64,000 nucleotides of DNA. It comes from Mycobacterium sp. JS623 (lineage in GTDB: Bacteria > Actinomycetota > Actinomycetes > Mycobacteriales > Mycobacteriaceae). The position numbers and the translations under genes are program-made. Position 1 is the stretch's first letter. Each line of letters begins with the position of its first letter. Under the pieces are notes generated by a model, which was not told where the DNA came from, ran no database searches, and worked only from the letters and a program-made list of their open reading frames with translations. Positions 48,678-59,431 of this stretch are shown piece after piece. The stretch covers positions 6,386,001 through 6,450,000 of the forward strand of contig NC_019966.1 in NCBI RefSeq assembly GCF_000328565.1, in the 5' to 3' direction.

Positions 48678-50018
48678 TCAGCCGAGCCAGTCAAGCACCG
48701 CAGCGGCAGTCCACGACTGTTGCATGCTGCCGAGCGGCTCGCCGGTGAACGGCTCGTAGTACTCCGCGAAGGTGCCGTCGCTGGCCTGTCGCAGGCCTTC
48801 ACGCTTGAGCATCAGGGCGCGTTCGGACCAGCCGCGGCGTGCGAAACACCATGAGAACAGCCACGTCATCACCGGCCACACCGGCCCACGCCAGTATTCG
48901 CGAGAGCGGAAGTCGCGCGACACCGGCGATGTCGACGGAATCAGCGCGTATCGCAGATCCGGGTGGCCGCAGAACCGCGGTCCTTCCAAGAGCCTCAAGA
49001 GGGCGCGCTCTTTGTCGTGCGGCAACCCGCCGCACAGCAGCGGTGCGAATTGTGCGACGGTCTCGGTGGCCACCCAACGGTCGGTTCGTACGTCGAAATC
49101 CCTTGCAGCGCCACTGCGTTCATCGGTGGTCTCGACGACACCACTGCGGAATCGTTCGGCCCATGCGTAGAGGTCCTTGACGTCGGCGTGTGGCCGCTTG
49201 TAGTCCTCGCCGATCTCGGCGAGGACTTGGCAGGCGACGGCGAGGATCGCCGAGACGAACACGTCCTCCACGGCGAAGCTCATCACCTTCGGCAGCAGCT
49301 CATCGTCGTAGCGCACCGACTTCATTTCCTCGAGCAGCCACAGATAGCGGTCGTACTCGAGGTCGCTCGGCCGTTGACTGGCGTCGGTGACGATCGTGTT
49401 GTCCTCGCGCTGGTACTCCGGCACGTTGCCGGGAACCACGTTGGCGTAGGCGCTATCCCAGCGCGGCGAGTTGTCCATGCCGGATTCCCAGCCGTGGTAC
49501 AGCGTGACGCGGCCGCGGGATTTCGGGTCGCGCGCCTCGGCCAGCCAGCGATGCCAGCGAACCAGGTCGGCCCAGCGGCGATCGAGAAATGCCTCGGCGA
49601 CGGCCCGAGTGGACCGGCCGCGGGAGCGCGCCTGGTCGAGAATGCGTTGCACGGCGATCGCGTGCACCGGCGGCTGGGTGATGCCCGACGTGTGGCGGGT
49701 CCGCGGCGCGTTGGCCGCGAGCGCCGACGTGGCCCAGCGGGCGGGCCCCGGGAAGTAGCCGTCGACACCGTTGGCGAAGACGATGTGCGGGATCATGCCG
49801 TTGGTCCACTGTGCGGACAGCAGGGTGTCGAGTTCGACGACGGCGCGCTCGACACTCAGCGGCGCAAGGCCGATCGCCACGAATGCGGCGTCCCAGCTCC
49901 ACATGTGCGGATACAGCAACGGCGCCGCGGTGGTCATCGCGCCCAGGTCATTGCCGCGCAGCAGGTATGCGGCGCGGGCAGCGAGCTGCGTCGGAGCGAA
50001 GCTGTGGTCGGGGGGCAT
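48678..50018 (-). CDS. ggh: Glucosylglycerate hydrolase (GH63-type)
   Basis: From ATG 50018 (MPPDHSFAPTQLAARAAYLLRGNDLG), the protein is 446 residues, which matches the length I recall for the characterised M. hassiacum enzyme. It has the (alpha/alpha)6 pattern LYPHMWSWDAAFVAIGLA, HGWESGMDNSPRWD (an acidic residue expected in catalysis), SREYWRGPVWPVMTWLFSWCF, FAEYYEPFTGEPLGS and SWTAAAVLDWLG. In rapid-growing mycobacteria GgH hydrolyses glucosylglycerate, a solute accumulated during nitrogen limitation, when growth resumes. The gene is divergent from an SDR gene with a 54-bp gap. Confidence 0.9.
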   Translation of the reverse strand: MPPDHSFAPTQLAARAAYLLRGNDLGAMTTAAPLLYPHMWSWDAAFVAIGLAPLSVERAVVELDTLLSAQWTNGMIPHIVFANGVDGYFPGPARWATSALAANAPRTRHTSGITQPPVHAIAVQRILDQARSRGRSTRAVAEAFLDRRWADLVRWHRWLAEARDPKSRGRVTLYHGWESGMDNSPRWDSAYANVVPGNVPEYQREDNTIVTDASQRPSDLEYDRYLWLLEEMKSVRYDDELLPKVMSFAVEDVFVSAILAVACQVLAEIGEDYKRPHADVKDLYAWAERFRSGVVETTDERSGAARDFDVRTDRWVATETVAQFAPLLCGGLPHDKERALLRLLEGPRFCGHPDLRYALIPSTSPVSRDFRSREYWRGPVWPVMTWLFSWCFARRGWSERALMLKREGLRQASDGTFAEYYEPFTGEPLGSMQQSWTAAAVLDWLG

Positions 50019-50072
50019 CGCTTCAATAATGCGACGCGTTTGCCCAAATCGCAGGTCGGTAGGGTCTGTGAC

Positions 50073-50738
50073 ATGCCGACCGCGATGATCACGGGCGCCT
50101 CGCGGGGGCTCGGTGTGGCGCTCGCTGAGGCCCTTGCCCCCACCCACACGCTGTTCTTGGCGGGCCGGCCGTCGTCGGGGCTCGACCAGGTGGCCACCCG
50201 GTTCGGTGCCACGACATGGCCGCTTGACCTGGCTGTCGTCGACGAGATTCCCACGGTCGTCGAGCCCATCGACGAGCTGGACGTGCTGATCCACAACGCA
50301 GGCGTGGCCTACCCCGGGCGTGTCGCTGAGTCGACCGTCGAGGAGTGGCAAGCCACGCTGCATGTGAATGTTGTTGGCGCCGTTGCCCTTACACTCGCAC
50401 TGCTGCCCGCTCTGCGCGCCGCCGGCGGTCACGTGGTGTTCATCAACTCCGGCGCGGGGATCAACGCTTCGCCCGGATTGGCGTCGTACTCCGCGAGCAA
50501 GTTCGCGCTGCGCGGGTTCGCCGACTCGCTGCGCAGCGATGAACCGGTGCTGCGAGTGACCTCTGTGCATCCCGGTCGGATCGCCACCGAGATGCAGGAA
50601 GACCTCATTGCTTACGAAGGCAAAGAATACGACCCGTCGCGGTTCTTGAGTCCGAAGACCGTCGCGAAGGTGGTGGCCGACGCGGTGCATGCGCCATCTG
50701 ATGCACATATCAACGAGGTCATCGTCCGGCCCCGGTGA
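50073..50738 (+). CDS. Short-chain dehydrogenase/reductase
   Basis: The 221-residue protein has a nucleotide-binding TGASRGLG at the N-terminus, DVLIHNAGVAYPGRV (NAG), GHVVFINSGAGINASPGLASYSASKFALRGFA (catalytic Ser, YxxxK) and VHPGRIATEM. All classical SDR catalytic residues are present. The substrate is unknown. ATG 50073 lies ten bases behind TAGGGT, a possible -10 for a leaderless transcript, in the short divergent region shared with ggh. Confidence 0.92.
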   Translation: MPTAMITGASRGLGVALAEALAPTHTLFLAGRPSSGLDQVATRFGATTWPLDLAVVDEIPTVVEPIDELDVLIHNAGVAYPGRVAESTVEEWQATLHVNVVGAVALTLALLPALRAAGGHVVFINSGAGINASPGLASYSASKFALRGFADSLRSDEPVLRVTSVHPGRIATEMQEDLIAYEGKEYDPSRFLSPKTVAKVVADAVHAPSDAHINEVIVRPR

Positions 50739-50748
50739 GTTCCGCCCG

Positions 50749-52107
50749 TCAGCCCGCGTCTGCCTTGGACAGCGGCAGCCTATCCACTGAACGACCGAGG
50801 ATCACCTTCGTCGTGATGGCGGCGAGCTTGAGCATGCCCAGGTGCGTCGAAGGGTTGAGCAGCGTCGGCCACTGGGTCCGCGTCCGGTGGTCGTTGAGCG
50901 GACGGTCGGCGAACCGGTCGCGCAGCCAACGCAGCGTCATAGGTGCCGACAGGGGATGCAGCAGTATGTGGTCGCAGAATCCGTCGCGATGGTAGGTGAC
51001 CGACGCGCCACCATCGTTGTAGGTCTGTACCAGTCTGTCGATGTCATCGACGCTGATGATCCCGTCGTGCACGGCCTGCACAATCAGCACGGGTATGTCC
51101 GGCATCGATTTGCCTAGCTTCGTTTCCTCGAAGATATGACGTACCTCGGGAAGGTCCCACAGTTCGTCGGCGGAGATGTCGACGTACGAGCCAATGTCCA
51201 CGTGGCGCAAACGCCATACCGCTTGGGCAGTCGTCATCGCATGTAAGTCGTGGAGCAACTGCGTGCCTTCGGCGGTCGCGTGCTCGTCGACGACCCGCTG
51301 CGCACCAGGAAACACATGCGTCAGCGCGGTGATCATCAACGCAGCGAGGCCGGCGAAGAAGCTGCCGTTAAGGCGTCGCGCCACACTGCCCGGATCACCG
51401 ACGGGTGAACCGAGAACCGCCCCAACGACGTTGAGCTCCGGTGCATAGCTCTCGCGAAGCTCGGCCGCCCACGAAGAAGCCAACCCGCCGCCGGAATAAC
51501 CCCACAAGGCCACTGGCGTCGACGGAGCCAGGCCCAACCGCTCGTGGCGAATCGCCGCGCGAATACCGTCGAGGATTCGATACCCCGGCTCACGGGGTGA
51601 TCCCCACATTCCGTGGCAGCCTTCGTGATCCGGTACCGATACCGCCCAGCCCTCAGCCAGCGCGGCCGCGACCAAGAGGTACTCGGCCTGAGTGAACGCA
51701 CCGACCGGGCGAGCGCCTAGACGCATCGCGTAGGAGGGAAAGCAGCGCGATGACACCGCGTCGATGGCGCACTGATAGGACAGCAGTGGGCAATCCAGTT
51801 CCGGATCGCGTTGAGCCGGCAGTAGCACGGTGGTCACAGCGACCTCGGGATCGCCATGCAAGTTGGTCGTTCGGTACAGCAGTTGAGTGGCAGCCACCCG
51901 CTGGCGAATCACGCCGAGGAATCCGATCCTGACATCGCGAGAGCGCAGAACTGTCCCGGGCTCGGCCTCCGCGTAGTCCGGCGGTGGTTCATAGAATGGA
52001 TCGTCGTCCGGTGTGACAATCGGTGACTCACCGACGGCCGTGGAGCTGTCGTAGCCGGCAGCGGTGGCGGGGCTGTTCACGCCCAAGCGGTACCCGCGGT
52101 ACTGCAT
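50749..52107 (-). CDS. Secretory-lipase-family (PF03583) lipase/esterase
   Basis: The 452-residue protein has [30 protein letters not shown], the nucleophile elbow [45 protein letters not shown] (acid) and [19 protein letters not shown] (His). This is the layout of the LIP/secretory lipase family. No clear signal peptide is visible from ATG 52107, so it may be intracellular or leave by another route. It probably cleaves triacylglycerol or other acyl esters. It ends 10 bp from the convergent SDR gene. Confidence 0.88.
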   Translation of the reverse strand: MQYRGYRLGVNSPATAAGYDSSTAVGESPIVTPDDDPFYEPPPDYAEAEPGTVLRSRDVRIGFLGVIRQRVAATQLLYRTTNLHGDPEVAVTTVLLPAQRDPELDCPLLSYQCAIDAVSSRCFPSYAMRLGARPVGAFTQAEYLLVAAALAEGWAVSVPDHEGCHGMWGSPREPGYRILDGIRAAIRHERLGLAPSTPVALWGYSGGGLASSWAAELRESYAPELNVVGAVLGSPVGDPGSVARRLNGSFFAGLAALMITALTHVFPGAQRVVDEHATAEGTQLLHDLHAMTTAQAVWRLRHVDIGSYVDISADELWDLPEVRHIFEETKLGKSMPDIPVLIVQAVHDGIISVDDIDRLVQTYNDGGASVTYHRDGFCDHILLHPLSAPMTLRWLRDRFADRPLNDHRTRTQWPTLLNPSTHLGMLKLAAITTKVILGRSVDRLPLSKADAG

Positions 52108-52214
52108 AGTGAAACCCCAACGGGTCGGTGAAGGTCACCCAAGGGGCGCAACTAGCGGTTGTCGCAACGTACGCGGGCAATTTCGAAGTCGACTTCCGAC
52201 GCGCGGCGCCGCAG

Positions 52215-55055
52215 CTAGACGACGATGTTGACCAGCCGGCCGGCGACCACGATCACCTTCTTGGGCGTCGCGCCGTTGATGAACGCCCGCACCTTCTCAT
52301 CAGCAAGCGCCGCTGCCTCGAGCGTGTCGGCATCGGCGTCCGCCGGCACGGTGATCTTGCTGCGGACTTTGCCGTTGACCTGCACCGGAAATTCGATGGT
52401 CTCTTCGACAAGGTATTGCGGGTCGGCCACCGGGAACGGGCCGTGCGCCAGCGACTTCTCGTGGCCGAGCCGCTTCCACAACTCCTCCGCCAGATGCGGC
52501 GCCAGCGGCGCGACCATCAGCACCAGCGGCTCCAGCGCAGCACGCGACCGCACCCCGTTCTTGGTCAGATAGTTGGTGTACTCGATCAGCTTGGCCGCCG
52601 CGGTGTTGTTGCGCAGCGCCGCGTAATCCTCGGACACCCCCGCGATCGTCCGGTGCAGTTGCTTCTGCGTCTCGTCGTCCAGCGCCTCATGCTCGGCGGC
52701 CCGCTCGGTGCCCGTCTGCTCATCGACGACCAACCGCCACACCCGCTGCAAAAACCGGTACGCGCCGACAACATCCTTGGTGGCCCACGGCCGCGATGCC
52801 TCCAGCGGACCCATCGACATCTCGTACACCCGCAACGTGTCCGCGCCGTAGTTGTCGCAGATCTCGTCGGGCGACACAGAGTTCTTCAGGCTCTTGCCGA
52901 TCTTGCCGAACTCCTGATTGACCTCGATCTCGCCGTCGGGCCCGGTCCAGTAGAACTTGCCGCCGCGCTCGGTGACTTCGGCGGCCGGCACGTACGCGCC
53001 GCGCGCATCGGTGTAGGCGAACGCCTGGATGTAGCCCTGGTTCACCAACCGCCGGTACGGCTCCTTGGAGCTGACGTGGCCGAGGTCGTAGAGCACCTTG
53101 TGCCAGAACCGCGCATACAGCAGATGCAGCACGGCATGTTCGACACCACCGACGTACAGGTCGACGCCGCCAGGATCCTTCGCGCCGTGCTCGGCGGGTC
53201 GCGGACCCATCCAGTACGCCTCGTTTTCCTTGGCGCACAACTCTTCTGAGTTATACGGGTCGGTATAGCGCAGCTCGTACCACGAGCTGCCCGCCCACTG
53301 CGGCATCACGTTGGTGTCGCGGCTGTACTGCTTCAAGCCGTCGCCAAGGTCCAGCTCGACGTGTACCCAGTCGGTCGCCTTGCCCAGCGGCGGCGAGGGC
53401 TCGCTGTCCGCGTCGTCCGGATCGAGCTGCACCGGTGCATAGTCGGGGATGTCGGGCAGCTCGACGGGTAGCGCCGACTCCGGCAGCGGATGCGCGCGAC
53501 CGTCGGCGTCGTAGACGATCGGGAACGGCTCGCCCCAATACCGCTGCCGCGCAAACAGCCAGTCGCGCAGCTTGTATTCGACGCGCGCCTTCCCATGACC
53601 GGCGGCCTCGAGGCGCTTGGTGATCGCCTCTTTCGCCGACGCGACGCTCAGCCCATTGAGGTAATCGGAGTTCACCACTTCACCGTCGCCGCTGTAGGCG
53701 CCCTGCGAAATGTCGCCGCCGGCAACCGTCTCCACGATCGGCAGACCGAACGCGGTGGCGAAGTCCCAGTCGCGCTGGTCGCCGCCGGGCACCGCCATGA
53801 TGGCGCCGGTGCCGTAGCCGATCAACACATAGTCGGCAATGAACACCGGAATCCGTTGTCCGTTAACCGGATTGGTCGCATACGCGCCGATGAAGACGCC
53901 GGTCTTGTCCTTGTTTTCCTGGCGCTCCAGATCCGACTTGGCGGCGATGGCCCCCCGATACGCGGCGACTGCCTCGGCAGGAGTGGCCGCGCCGAACGTC
54001 CACCGCTCATCCACCCCAGCAGGCCATGCCGCAGCGGTCAGCTTGTCGACCAGATCGTGCTCGGGTGCCAGCACCATGTACGTCGCGCCGAACAGCGTGT
54101 CCGGCCGAGTCGTGAACACCTCGATGTCGCCCGCCTCGGTGCCGAACAGCACCGATGCACCCGTCGACCGGCCGATCCAGTTGCGCTGCATGGACTTGAC
54201 CTTCTCCGGCCAATCCAGCAGATCGAGATCGTCGAGCAACCGGTCGGAGTACGCGGTGATGCGCATCATCCATTGCCGCAGCCGCTTGCGGAACACCGGG
54301 AAGTTGCCGCGCTCGCTGCGGCCGTCGGAGGTGACTTCCTCGTTGGCCAGCACGGTGCCCAGGCCGGGGCACCAGTTCACCATCGAGTCCGATCGGTAGA
54401 CCAGCCGGTAGGAGTCGATCACGTCGGCGCGCTCATCGGCGGCCAAGTCCGACCACGTCCGTCCGTCGTCGAGAGTCCTTGTGCCCGAATCGAATTCGGC
54501 CACCAGCTCCCCGATTGGCCTGGCCTTGTCCGCGGCCGGGTCGAACCAGGCGTTGTAGATCTGCAGGAAGATCCACTGCGTCCACTTGTAGTAGTCGACG
54601 TCGGTGGTGGAGAAGCTGCGGCGGGCGTCATGCCCGAAGCCCAGCCGACCAAGCTGGCGGCGGAAGTTGACGATGTTCGCCTCGGTGCGGGTGCGCGGAT
54701 GCGTGCCCGTCTGGATCGCGTACTGCTCCGCGGGCAGGCCGAACGAATCGAAGCCCAACGCGTGCAACACGTTGCGCCCCGTCATGCGGTAATAGCGGGC
54801 GTAGACGTCGGTCGCGATGTAGCCGAGGGGGTGCCCGACATGCAGGCCCTCACCTGACGGATACGGGAACATGTCCTGCACGAACATCTTGTCGGCGGGC
54901 ACCGGCGTGCCGTCCGTCGGCGCCAGCGAGCCCACCGGGTTGGGCACGTTGAAGGTGCCCGACTCGGCCCACGTCTGCTGCCAGGCGTGCTCGATCTGCC
55001 CAGCCAGCTCCGCGGTGTAGCGGTGCTGCGGGGTGTCGACCTCGGGCTCTGTCAC
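52215..55055 (-). CDS. leuS: Leucyl-tRNA synthetase
   Basis: The 946-residue class I synthetase includes [20 protein letters not shown] (HIGH-type), a CP1 editing domain with [34 protein letters not shown] (KMSKS position, here KSLKNS), and an anticodon-binding C-terminus. Mature length is typical for mycobacterial LeuRS. It charges tRNA-Leu and edits mischarged norvaline or isoleucine. Start GTG 55055. It is the homologue of Rv0041 and faces the divergent mtc28-like gene. Confidence 0.97.
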   Translation of the reverse strand: MTEPEVDTPQHRYTAELAGQIEHAWQQTWAESGTFNVPNPVGSLAPTDGTPVPADKMFVQDMFPYPSGEGLHVGHPLGYIATDVYARYYRMTGRNVLHALGFDSFGLPAEQYAIQTGTHPRTRTEANIVNFRRQLGRLGFGHDARRSFSTTDVDYYKWTQWIFLQIYNAWFDPAADKARPIGELVAEFDSGTRTLDDGRTWSDLAADERADVIDSYRLVYRSDSMVNWCPGLGTVLANEEVTSDGRSERGNFPVFRKRLRQWMMRITAYSDRLLDDLDLLDWPEKVKSMQRNWIGRSTGASVLFGTEAGDIEVFTTRPDTLFGATYMVLAPEHDLVDKLTAAAWPAGVDERWTFGAATPAEAVAAYRGAIAAKSDLERQENKDKTGVFIGAYATNPVNGQRIPVFIADYVLIGYGTGAIMAVPGGDQRDWDFATAFGLPIVETVAGGDISQGAYSGDGEVVNSDYLNGLSVASAKEAITKRLEAAGHGKARVEYKLRDWLFARQRYWGEPFPIVYDADGRAHPLPESALPVELPDIPDYAPVQLDPDDADSEPSPPLGKATDWVHVELDLGDGLKQYSRDTNVMPQWAGSSWYELRYTDPYNSEELCAKENEAYWMGPRPAEHGAKDPGGVDLYVGGVEHAVLHLLYARFWHKVLYDLGHVSSKEPYRRLVNQGYIQAFAYTDARGAYVPAAEVTERGGKFYWTGPDGEIEVNQEFGKIGKSLKNSVSPDEICDNYGADTLRVYEMSMGPLEASRPWATKDVVGAYRFLQRVWRLVVDEQTGTERAAEHEALDDETQKQLHRTIAGVSEDYAALRNNTAAAKLIEYTNYLTKNGVRSRAALEPLVLMVAPLAPHLAEELWKRLGHEKSLAHGPFPVADPQYLVEETIEFPVQVNGKVRSKITVPADADADTLEAAALADEKVRAFINGATPKKVIVVAGRLVNIVV

Positions 55056-55244
55056 GTGAACAGGGTATAAGCACCCGCGCAGAGGCTTCGCCGGCCACGG
55101 GTTGGTCTCGGTTCCGTTGCGGACCGGTCAGAGGTTGGTCCCAGCTCGGTTCCGGGCCTGGTGGCTAACGCTCGACGCGGGATACGGTCGGCGCCTGACC
55201 TGGGCTGTGACGCACCCCCGATCCGCACGGAAGGACCGCCGTCG

Positions 55245-56135
55245 ATGAACGAGATCGCCCGCCGCTGGCGGCTTCTGGCAGGTGGCGCGGCAGCCGGTGT
55301 GGCCGCCGTCGTCGGCTTCGCTGGGACCACCGCGTCAGCTGAGCCGGTGCTCCCGCAACCACCGCTGCCCATGCCCGCGACCGTCACGCAAACAGTGACC
55401 GTGGCGCCCAACGCCGCGTCTCCGCAGATGCTCGGGCAACCCGCTGTGGCGCCCGCCGCAGCAGCGTCAGCTGCTGGTATCTCGATTCCCGCCGTGCCGG
55501 TTCCGCCGCCCGTGACGATCACACCGGCCGCCTCTGGCACGCTTGCCGACTTCTTCAAGGCCAAGGGCGTCAAGCTCGAACCGCAGAACAGCCGCGACTT
55601 CAAGGCGCTCAACATCGTGCTGCCGATGCCGAAGGGTTGGTCGCAGGTGCCGGACCCGAACGTGCCCGACGCGTTCGCGGTGATCGCCGACCGGGTCGGC
55701 GGCAACGGGCTGTACTCGACCAACGCGCAGCTCAAGGTCTACAAGCTGATTGGCGACTTCGACCCGAAGGAGGCCATCAGCCACGGCTTCGTCGAGAGCC
55801 AACTGTTGCCTGCCTGGCGGGCCACCGACGGGTCGCTCGCCGACTTCGGGGGCTGGCCGTCGTCGGTCATCGAGGGCACGTACCGCGAGAACTCGATGAC
55901 GCTGAACACCTCGCGACGCAACGTCATCGTCACAGCGGGGCCCGACAAGTACCTGGTGTCGCTCGCCGTCACGACGAGCGTCGACCAAGTCGTCGCGTCG
56001 GCCGACGCCACAGATGCGATAGTCAACGGTTTCCAGGTGAGCCTCCCCGGGCCACCGACCCCAGCACCGCAAGCCGCGGCGCCGGGCCTGCCCCAGCTGC
56101 CGGCGTTGCCGCAGCTGTCGAGGCAAACGGGATAG
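55245..56135 (+). CDS. mtc28: Proline-rich 28 kDa antigen homologue (LpqN/LpqT family)
   Basis: From ATG 55245 (MNEIARRWRLLAGGAAAGVAAVVGFAGTTASA), the 296-residue product has a signal peptide and a Pro/Ala-rich stretch (QPPLPMPATVTQTV, IPAVPVPPPVTITP). The LpqN-type domain follows: LNIVLPMPKGWSQVPDPNVPDAFAVIADR, LYSTNAQLKVYKLIGDFDPKEAISHGFVES, and ITTSVDQVV-like VTTSVDQVVASADAT. Homologues are secreted or surface proteins known as T-cell antigens in M. tuberculosis (Rv0040c). AAGGA precedes the ATG. Confidence 0.9.
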   Translation: MNEIARRWRLLAGGAAAGVAAVVGFAGTTASAEPVLPQPPLPMPATVTQTVTVAPNAASPQMLGQPAVAPAAAASAAGISIPAVPVPPPVTITPAASGTLADFFKAKGVKLEPQNSRDFKALNIVLPMPKGWSQVPDPNVPDAFAVIADRVGGNGLYSTNAQLKVYKLIGDFDPKEAISHGFVESQLLPAWRATDGSLADFGGWPSSVIEGTYRENSMTLNTSRRNVIVTAGPDKYLVSLAVTTSVDQVVASADATDAIVNGFQVSLPGPPTPAPQAAAPGLPQLPALPQLSRQTG

Positions 56136-56216
56136 TCGTCGTCCCCCGGGCGAAGCCTGGCGCCCGGGGGACGGCTTCATTCGGCGGATTGCCCCCAAGG
56201 CTCGTATTGTGTCGGC

Positions 56217-56570
56217 ATGCTGATCGCCGCGGTGCTCTGTTTGTGCGCCGCCTTCGCGACAGCCGGGCTGGGCGTCTGGCTTCTGACCCGACCGAAATCC
56301 GGCGACTACGTCCTTGCGATCCTGCGCGGCGTCGCACCCATCCAACTGGCTGCCGCGGTGATGCTTGCCGCAGGCGGGGCGGTCGCGTTGTCGGCCAAGC
56401 CGGAGACCGGGCTGGTGGTCGTCATCGTGTGCGTGATCGGCGCGATCAGCACCGTCGCGGCAGGCTGCTGGCAGAGCGCCAAGGTCGTCGCGCGTGCCGA
56501 AGCGGGTCAAGCCGCTGCGGCGTGCGGCGGTGCCTGCGCGAGCTGCACGCTGTCCTGCAACTCCGCGTGA
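56217..56570 (+). CDS. Small Cys-rich-tailed membrane protein (Rv0039c-like)
   Basis: The 117-residue protein has three membrane segments (LIAAVLCLCAAFATAGLGVWLL, LAILRGVAPIQLAAAVMLAAGGAVAL, TGLVVVIVCVIGAISTVAAGCW). The cytoplasmic tail carries CGGACASCTLSC, four cysteines that could bind a metal. The homologue in M. tuberculosis lies in the same position beside mtc28. Function is unknown. The spacing (81 bp after mtc28, same strand) allows co-transcription. Confidence 0.8.
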   Translation: MLIAAVLCLCAAFATAGLGVWLLTRPKSGDYVLAILRGVAPIQLAAAVMLAAGGAVALSAKPETGLVVVIVCVIGAISTVAAGCWQSAKVVARAEAGQAAAACGGACASCTLSCNSA

Positions 56571-56591
56571 TTCGTTGCCGCCGACGGTCTT

Positions 56592-57197
56592 TCAGTTGCG
56601 GCTGATGTCGATCGGATGGCTGGCCAGCAGCGACAGCGGCATCGGCTGACGACGCAACACCCGCGACCACAGATCCACCCGCGGCTCGACCAGCACATCA
56701 GATGGCAACGCGGACAACACAATCCAGTCGTCGCGTTCAATCTCGCCCTCGAGCTGACCGATGGTCCAGCCCGAGTAGCCCGCGAAGATGCGCACCCCTT
56801 CGACCATCGGGGCGACGGTGTCCGGATCGGCGTCGAGGTCGACCATCACCATCCTGCCCTGCACGTGCCGCAGCCCGGGCACCCCGCTCGCCTCCAGACC
56901 GACGCGAAGCGTCGCCAGGCACAGCGCCGCGTCGCGCTTCACCGGCCCGCCGATGAACATCGTCTTGGGCTTGGTGGCCAGCTTGGCCCACTGCGGCAAA
57001 ACGTTGTAGACCGCGGTCTCACTCGGCCGGTTCAGCACCACGCCCAGCGTGCCGCCGTCGTTGTGCTCGACGATGTAAATGACGCTGCGCCGAAACGTCG
57101 GCTCCAACAAATCGGTGTTCGCGAGTAGCAATGTTCCGGCGCGCACCCGATGCGCCGCAGGAGCGACGAAATCCTCCGGATCCTCTGAGTGCGCCAC
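56592..57197 (-). CDS. YqgE/AlgH family protein (Rv0038-like)
   Basis: GTG 57197 (VAHSEDPEDFVAPAAHRVRAGTLLLAN) gives 201 residues, the expected family length. It contains the DUF179 core: LEPTFRRSVIYIVEHNDGGTLGVVLNRPSE, MFIGGPVKRDAALCL, and VRIFAGYSGWTIGQLEGEIERDDWIV. YqgE/AlgH proteins are widespread cytoplasmic proteins with no firmly established biochemical function. The gene converges on the Rv0039c-like gene with a 21-bp gap and is divergent from the MFS gene. Confidence 0.92.
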   Translation of the reverse strand: MAHSEDPEDFVAPAAHRVRAGTLLLANTDLLEPTFRRSVIYIVEHNDGGTLGVVLNRPSETAVYNVLPQWAKLATKPKTMFIGGPVKRDAALCLATLRVGLEASGVPGLRHVQGRMVMVDLDADPDTVAPMVEGVRIFAGYSGWTIGQLEGEIERDDWIVLSALPSDVLVEPRVDLWSRVLRRQPMPLSLLASHPIDISRN

Positions 57198-57313
57198 CTC
57201 ACCATCATTGCACCGGCAACGGGTCGTGGTGGCGAACAAGCGCGGCCCGCCGGGATATTTGTAGTGTGGGTCGGGTTGCCGATCTGCAGGACTCAACCGG
57301 GACGTGATACTTC

Positions 57314-58603
57314 GTGGCCGACGCTCGCGCACACATCGCCGTTTGGCGTACCGCGCGTGCGCTGCCAGAGTTCTGGCGACTGCTCGAACTCCGGGCGGTC
57401 AGCCAATTCGGCGACGGCCTGTTTCAGGCCGGCCTCGCCGGCGCCATCCTGTTCAACCCTGAACGGGCCGCCGAGCCGTGGGCGATCGCCGGTGCATTCG
57501 CGGTGCTGTTCCTGCCGTACTCGCTGCTCGGCCCGTTCGCGGGCGCGCTGCTGGACCGCTGGGACCGGCGCGTGGTGCTCATCGCGGCAAACCTCGGCAG
57601 GCTGGTGCTCGTCCTCGCCGTCGGCGCCCTGCTTGCCGCGGGAACAAGCGATCTGCCGATCCTGTGCGGGGCATTGATCGTCAACGGCTTCACCCGGTTC
57701 GTCTCCTCGGGTCTGTCGGCGGCGCTGCCGGATGTGGTGCCCCGGGAGAACGTAGTCACGATGAACGCGGTGGCCGTCGCCACCGGAGCGGCGGCAGCGT
57801 TCATCGGCGCCAACTTCATGCTGCTGCCGCGCTGGCTGTTCGGTGCCGACGACACCGGGGCCGCCGCAATCATTTTCATCGTCACCCTGCCGGTCGCGCT
57901 TGCGCTGCTGCTGTCCGTGCGCTTCCATCCGCACGTCCTCGGGCCCCACGAAAGTAAGCGCGCGATCCATGGTTCGGTCGCCTATGCGGTGGCCACCGGG
58001 TGGCTGCACGGCGGGCGCACCGTGCTGGCCGTACCGACCGTCGCGGCCACACTGTCGGGGCTGTCTACACACCGGATGGTGCTCGGCATCAACACACTGT
58101 TGGTGTTGGTGATGGTGCGGCACACCGACACTCAGGCCGTTGCCGTCGCGGGTCTGGGCACCGCCGTGCTGTTCGTCGCAGCCACGGGTCTCGGATCATT
58201 CCTGTCGACCGCACTGACGCCGAGCCTTGTCCGCAGGTTCGGCCGCTACGCCACGCCCAACGGTGCGTTGGCCTTCGCGGCGGTCGTCCAGCTGTGTGGC
58301 TCGGGCCTACAGCTTCCTGCGATGGTGGTTTGCGGGTTCCTGCTCGGCGCGGCCGGACAGGTGGTGAAGCTGTGCGCGGACACCGCCATGCAGATCGACG
58401 TCGACGACGCCCTGCGCGGACACGTGTTCACGGTTCAGGACGCGCTGTTCTGGATGTCCTTCATCGTCGCGACCACGGCGACGGCCGCGGTGATTCCCGC
58501 CGACGGCCACGAACCCGGACTGGCGCTCGCCGGCGTTGGGGTCTACCTCGTCGGGCTGGCGGTCCACGCCAGCGTCGGTCGGCGTGCTCCGGCACCCCGC
58601 TAA
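57314..58603 (+). CDS. MFS transporter (Rv0037c-like)
   Basis: The 429-residue protein starts at GTG 57314 ([20 protein letters not shown]). It has about twelve hydrophobic segments and the MFS loop 2-3 element [27 protein letters not shown]. Length and layout match Rv0037c, usually annotated as a macrolide-efflux-type or integral membrane transporter. The real substrate is unknown. The next gene starts 10 bp later on the same strand. Confidence 0.9.
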   Translation: MADARAHIAVWRTARALPEFWRLLELRAVSQFGDGLFQAGLAGAILFNPERAAEPWAIAGAFAVLFLPYSLLGPFAGALLDRWDRRVVLIAANLGRLVLVLAVGALLAAGTSDLPILCGALIVNGFTRFVSSGLSAALPDVVPRENVVTMNAVAVATGAAAAFIGANFMLLPRWLFGADDTGAAAIIFIVTLPVALALLLSVRFHPHVLGPHESKRAIHGSVAYAVATGWLHGGRTVLAVPTVAATLSGLSTHRMVLGINTLLVLVMVRHTDTQAVAVAGLGTAVLFVAATGLGSFLSTALTPSLVRRFGRYATPNGALAFAAVVQLCGSGLQLPAMVVCGFLLGAAGQVVKLCADTAMQIDVDDALRGHVFTVQDALFWMSFIVATTATAAVIPADGHEPGLALAGVGVYLVGLAVHASVGRRAPAPR

Positions 58604-58613
58604 GGTGACCGGC

Positions 58614-59387
58614 ATGTCGACAGCGGGGCCGATGGTGGCTGATCTCCGTGCCGAGAGCGACGAGCTCGACGCGATCGTCGCCGACCTGCCCGCCGAGCGA
58701 TGGGCCGAGGCAACGCCTGCGCCCGGGTGGACGATCGCCCACCAGATCGCACACCTGCTGTGGACCGATCGCGTCGCGCTGACCGCGGTGACCGACGCGG
58801 ACGGATTCGCTGCGGTGCTGGCCGAAGCAGCCGAGGATCCGACGGGGTTCGTCGACGCCGGCGCCGACGAGCTTGCCGCGCTGTCACCCGACGAACTTCT
58901 GGCGAGCTGGCGACAGACCAGGACCCGGCTGCACGGCGAGCTACTGACCGTCGCCGACGGACGCAAGCTGCCGTGGTTCGGTCCACCGATGAGCGCCGCG
59001 TCGATGGCCACCGCGCGGCTGATGGAAACGTGGGCGCACGGGCTGGACGTCGCCGACACGCTTGGCGTCAAGCGGCCCGCGACGGCGCGGCTGCGCTCGA
59101 TCGCGCACATCGGCGTGCGCACACGTGACTTCGCCTTTTCCATCAACGGGTTGACCCCGCCGGCCGATCCATTCCGCGTGGAGCTGCGCGCACCGGACGG
59201 CTCGGTCTGGGAGTGGGGTCCCGCAGACGCGGCTCAGCGCGTCACCGGGCCGGCGGAGGACTTCTGCATGTTGGTCACGCAGCGCCGGCCGCGGACGGAC
59301 TTGGATGTGCATGCCGTAGGCGCCGATGCCGAGACATGGCTCGGTATCGCACAAGCATTCGCAGGCCCGCCGGGACCGGGCCGCTAA
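58614..59387 (+). CDS. TIGR03084/mycothiol-dependent maleylpyruvate-isomerase-type protein (Rv0036c-like)
   Basis: The 257-residue protein begins [26 protein letters not shown] and has [18 protein letters not shown]. It also has [19 protein letters not shown] and [17 protein letters not shown]. This is the DinB-like metal-binding fold of mycothiol-dependent enzymes, with His residues in the first and central helices as likely metal ligands. A thiol-transfer or isomerase role is expected, with an unknown substrate. It probably forms an operon with the MFS gene. Confidence 0.88.
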   Translation: MSTAGPMVADLRAESDELDAIVADLPAERWAEATPAPGWTIAHQIAHLLWTDRVALTAVTDADGFAAVLAEAAEDPTGFVDAGADELAALSPDELLASWRQTRTRLHGELLTVADGRKLPWFGPPMSAASMATARLMETWAHGLDVADTLGVKRPATARLRSIAHIGVRTRDFAFSINGLTPPADPFRVELRAPDGSVWEWGPADAAQRVTGPAEDFCMLVTQRRPRTDLDVHAVGADAETWLGIAQAFAGPPGPGR

Positions 59388-59429
59388 CGGGTTGATCGCA
59401 CGCACTATTGGTGTGCAATCAACCCGTTA
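59385..59429. terminator. Bidirectional hairpin between convergent genes
   Basis: The arms TAACGGGTTGATCGCAC (59385-59401, including the TAA stop codon) and GTGCAATCAACCCGTTA (59413-59429) pair over 17 bp with one mismatch around an 11-base loop. It lies between two converging genes and would serve both directions. Confidence 0.75.
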
Positions 59430-59431
59430 AG

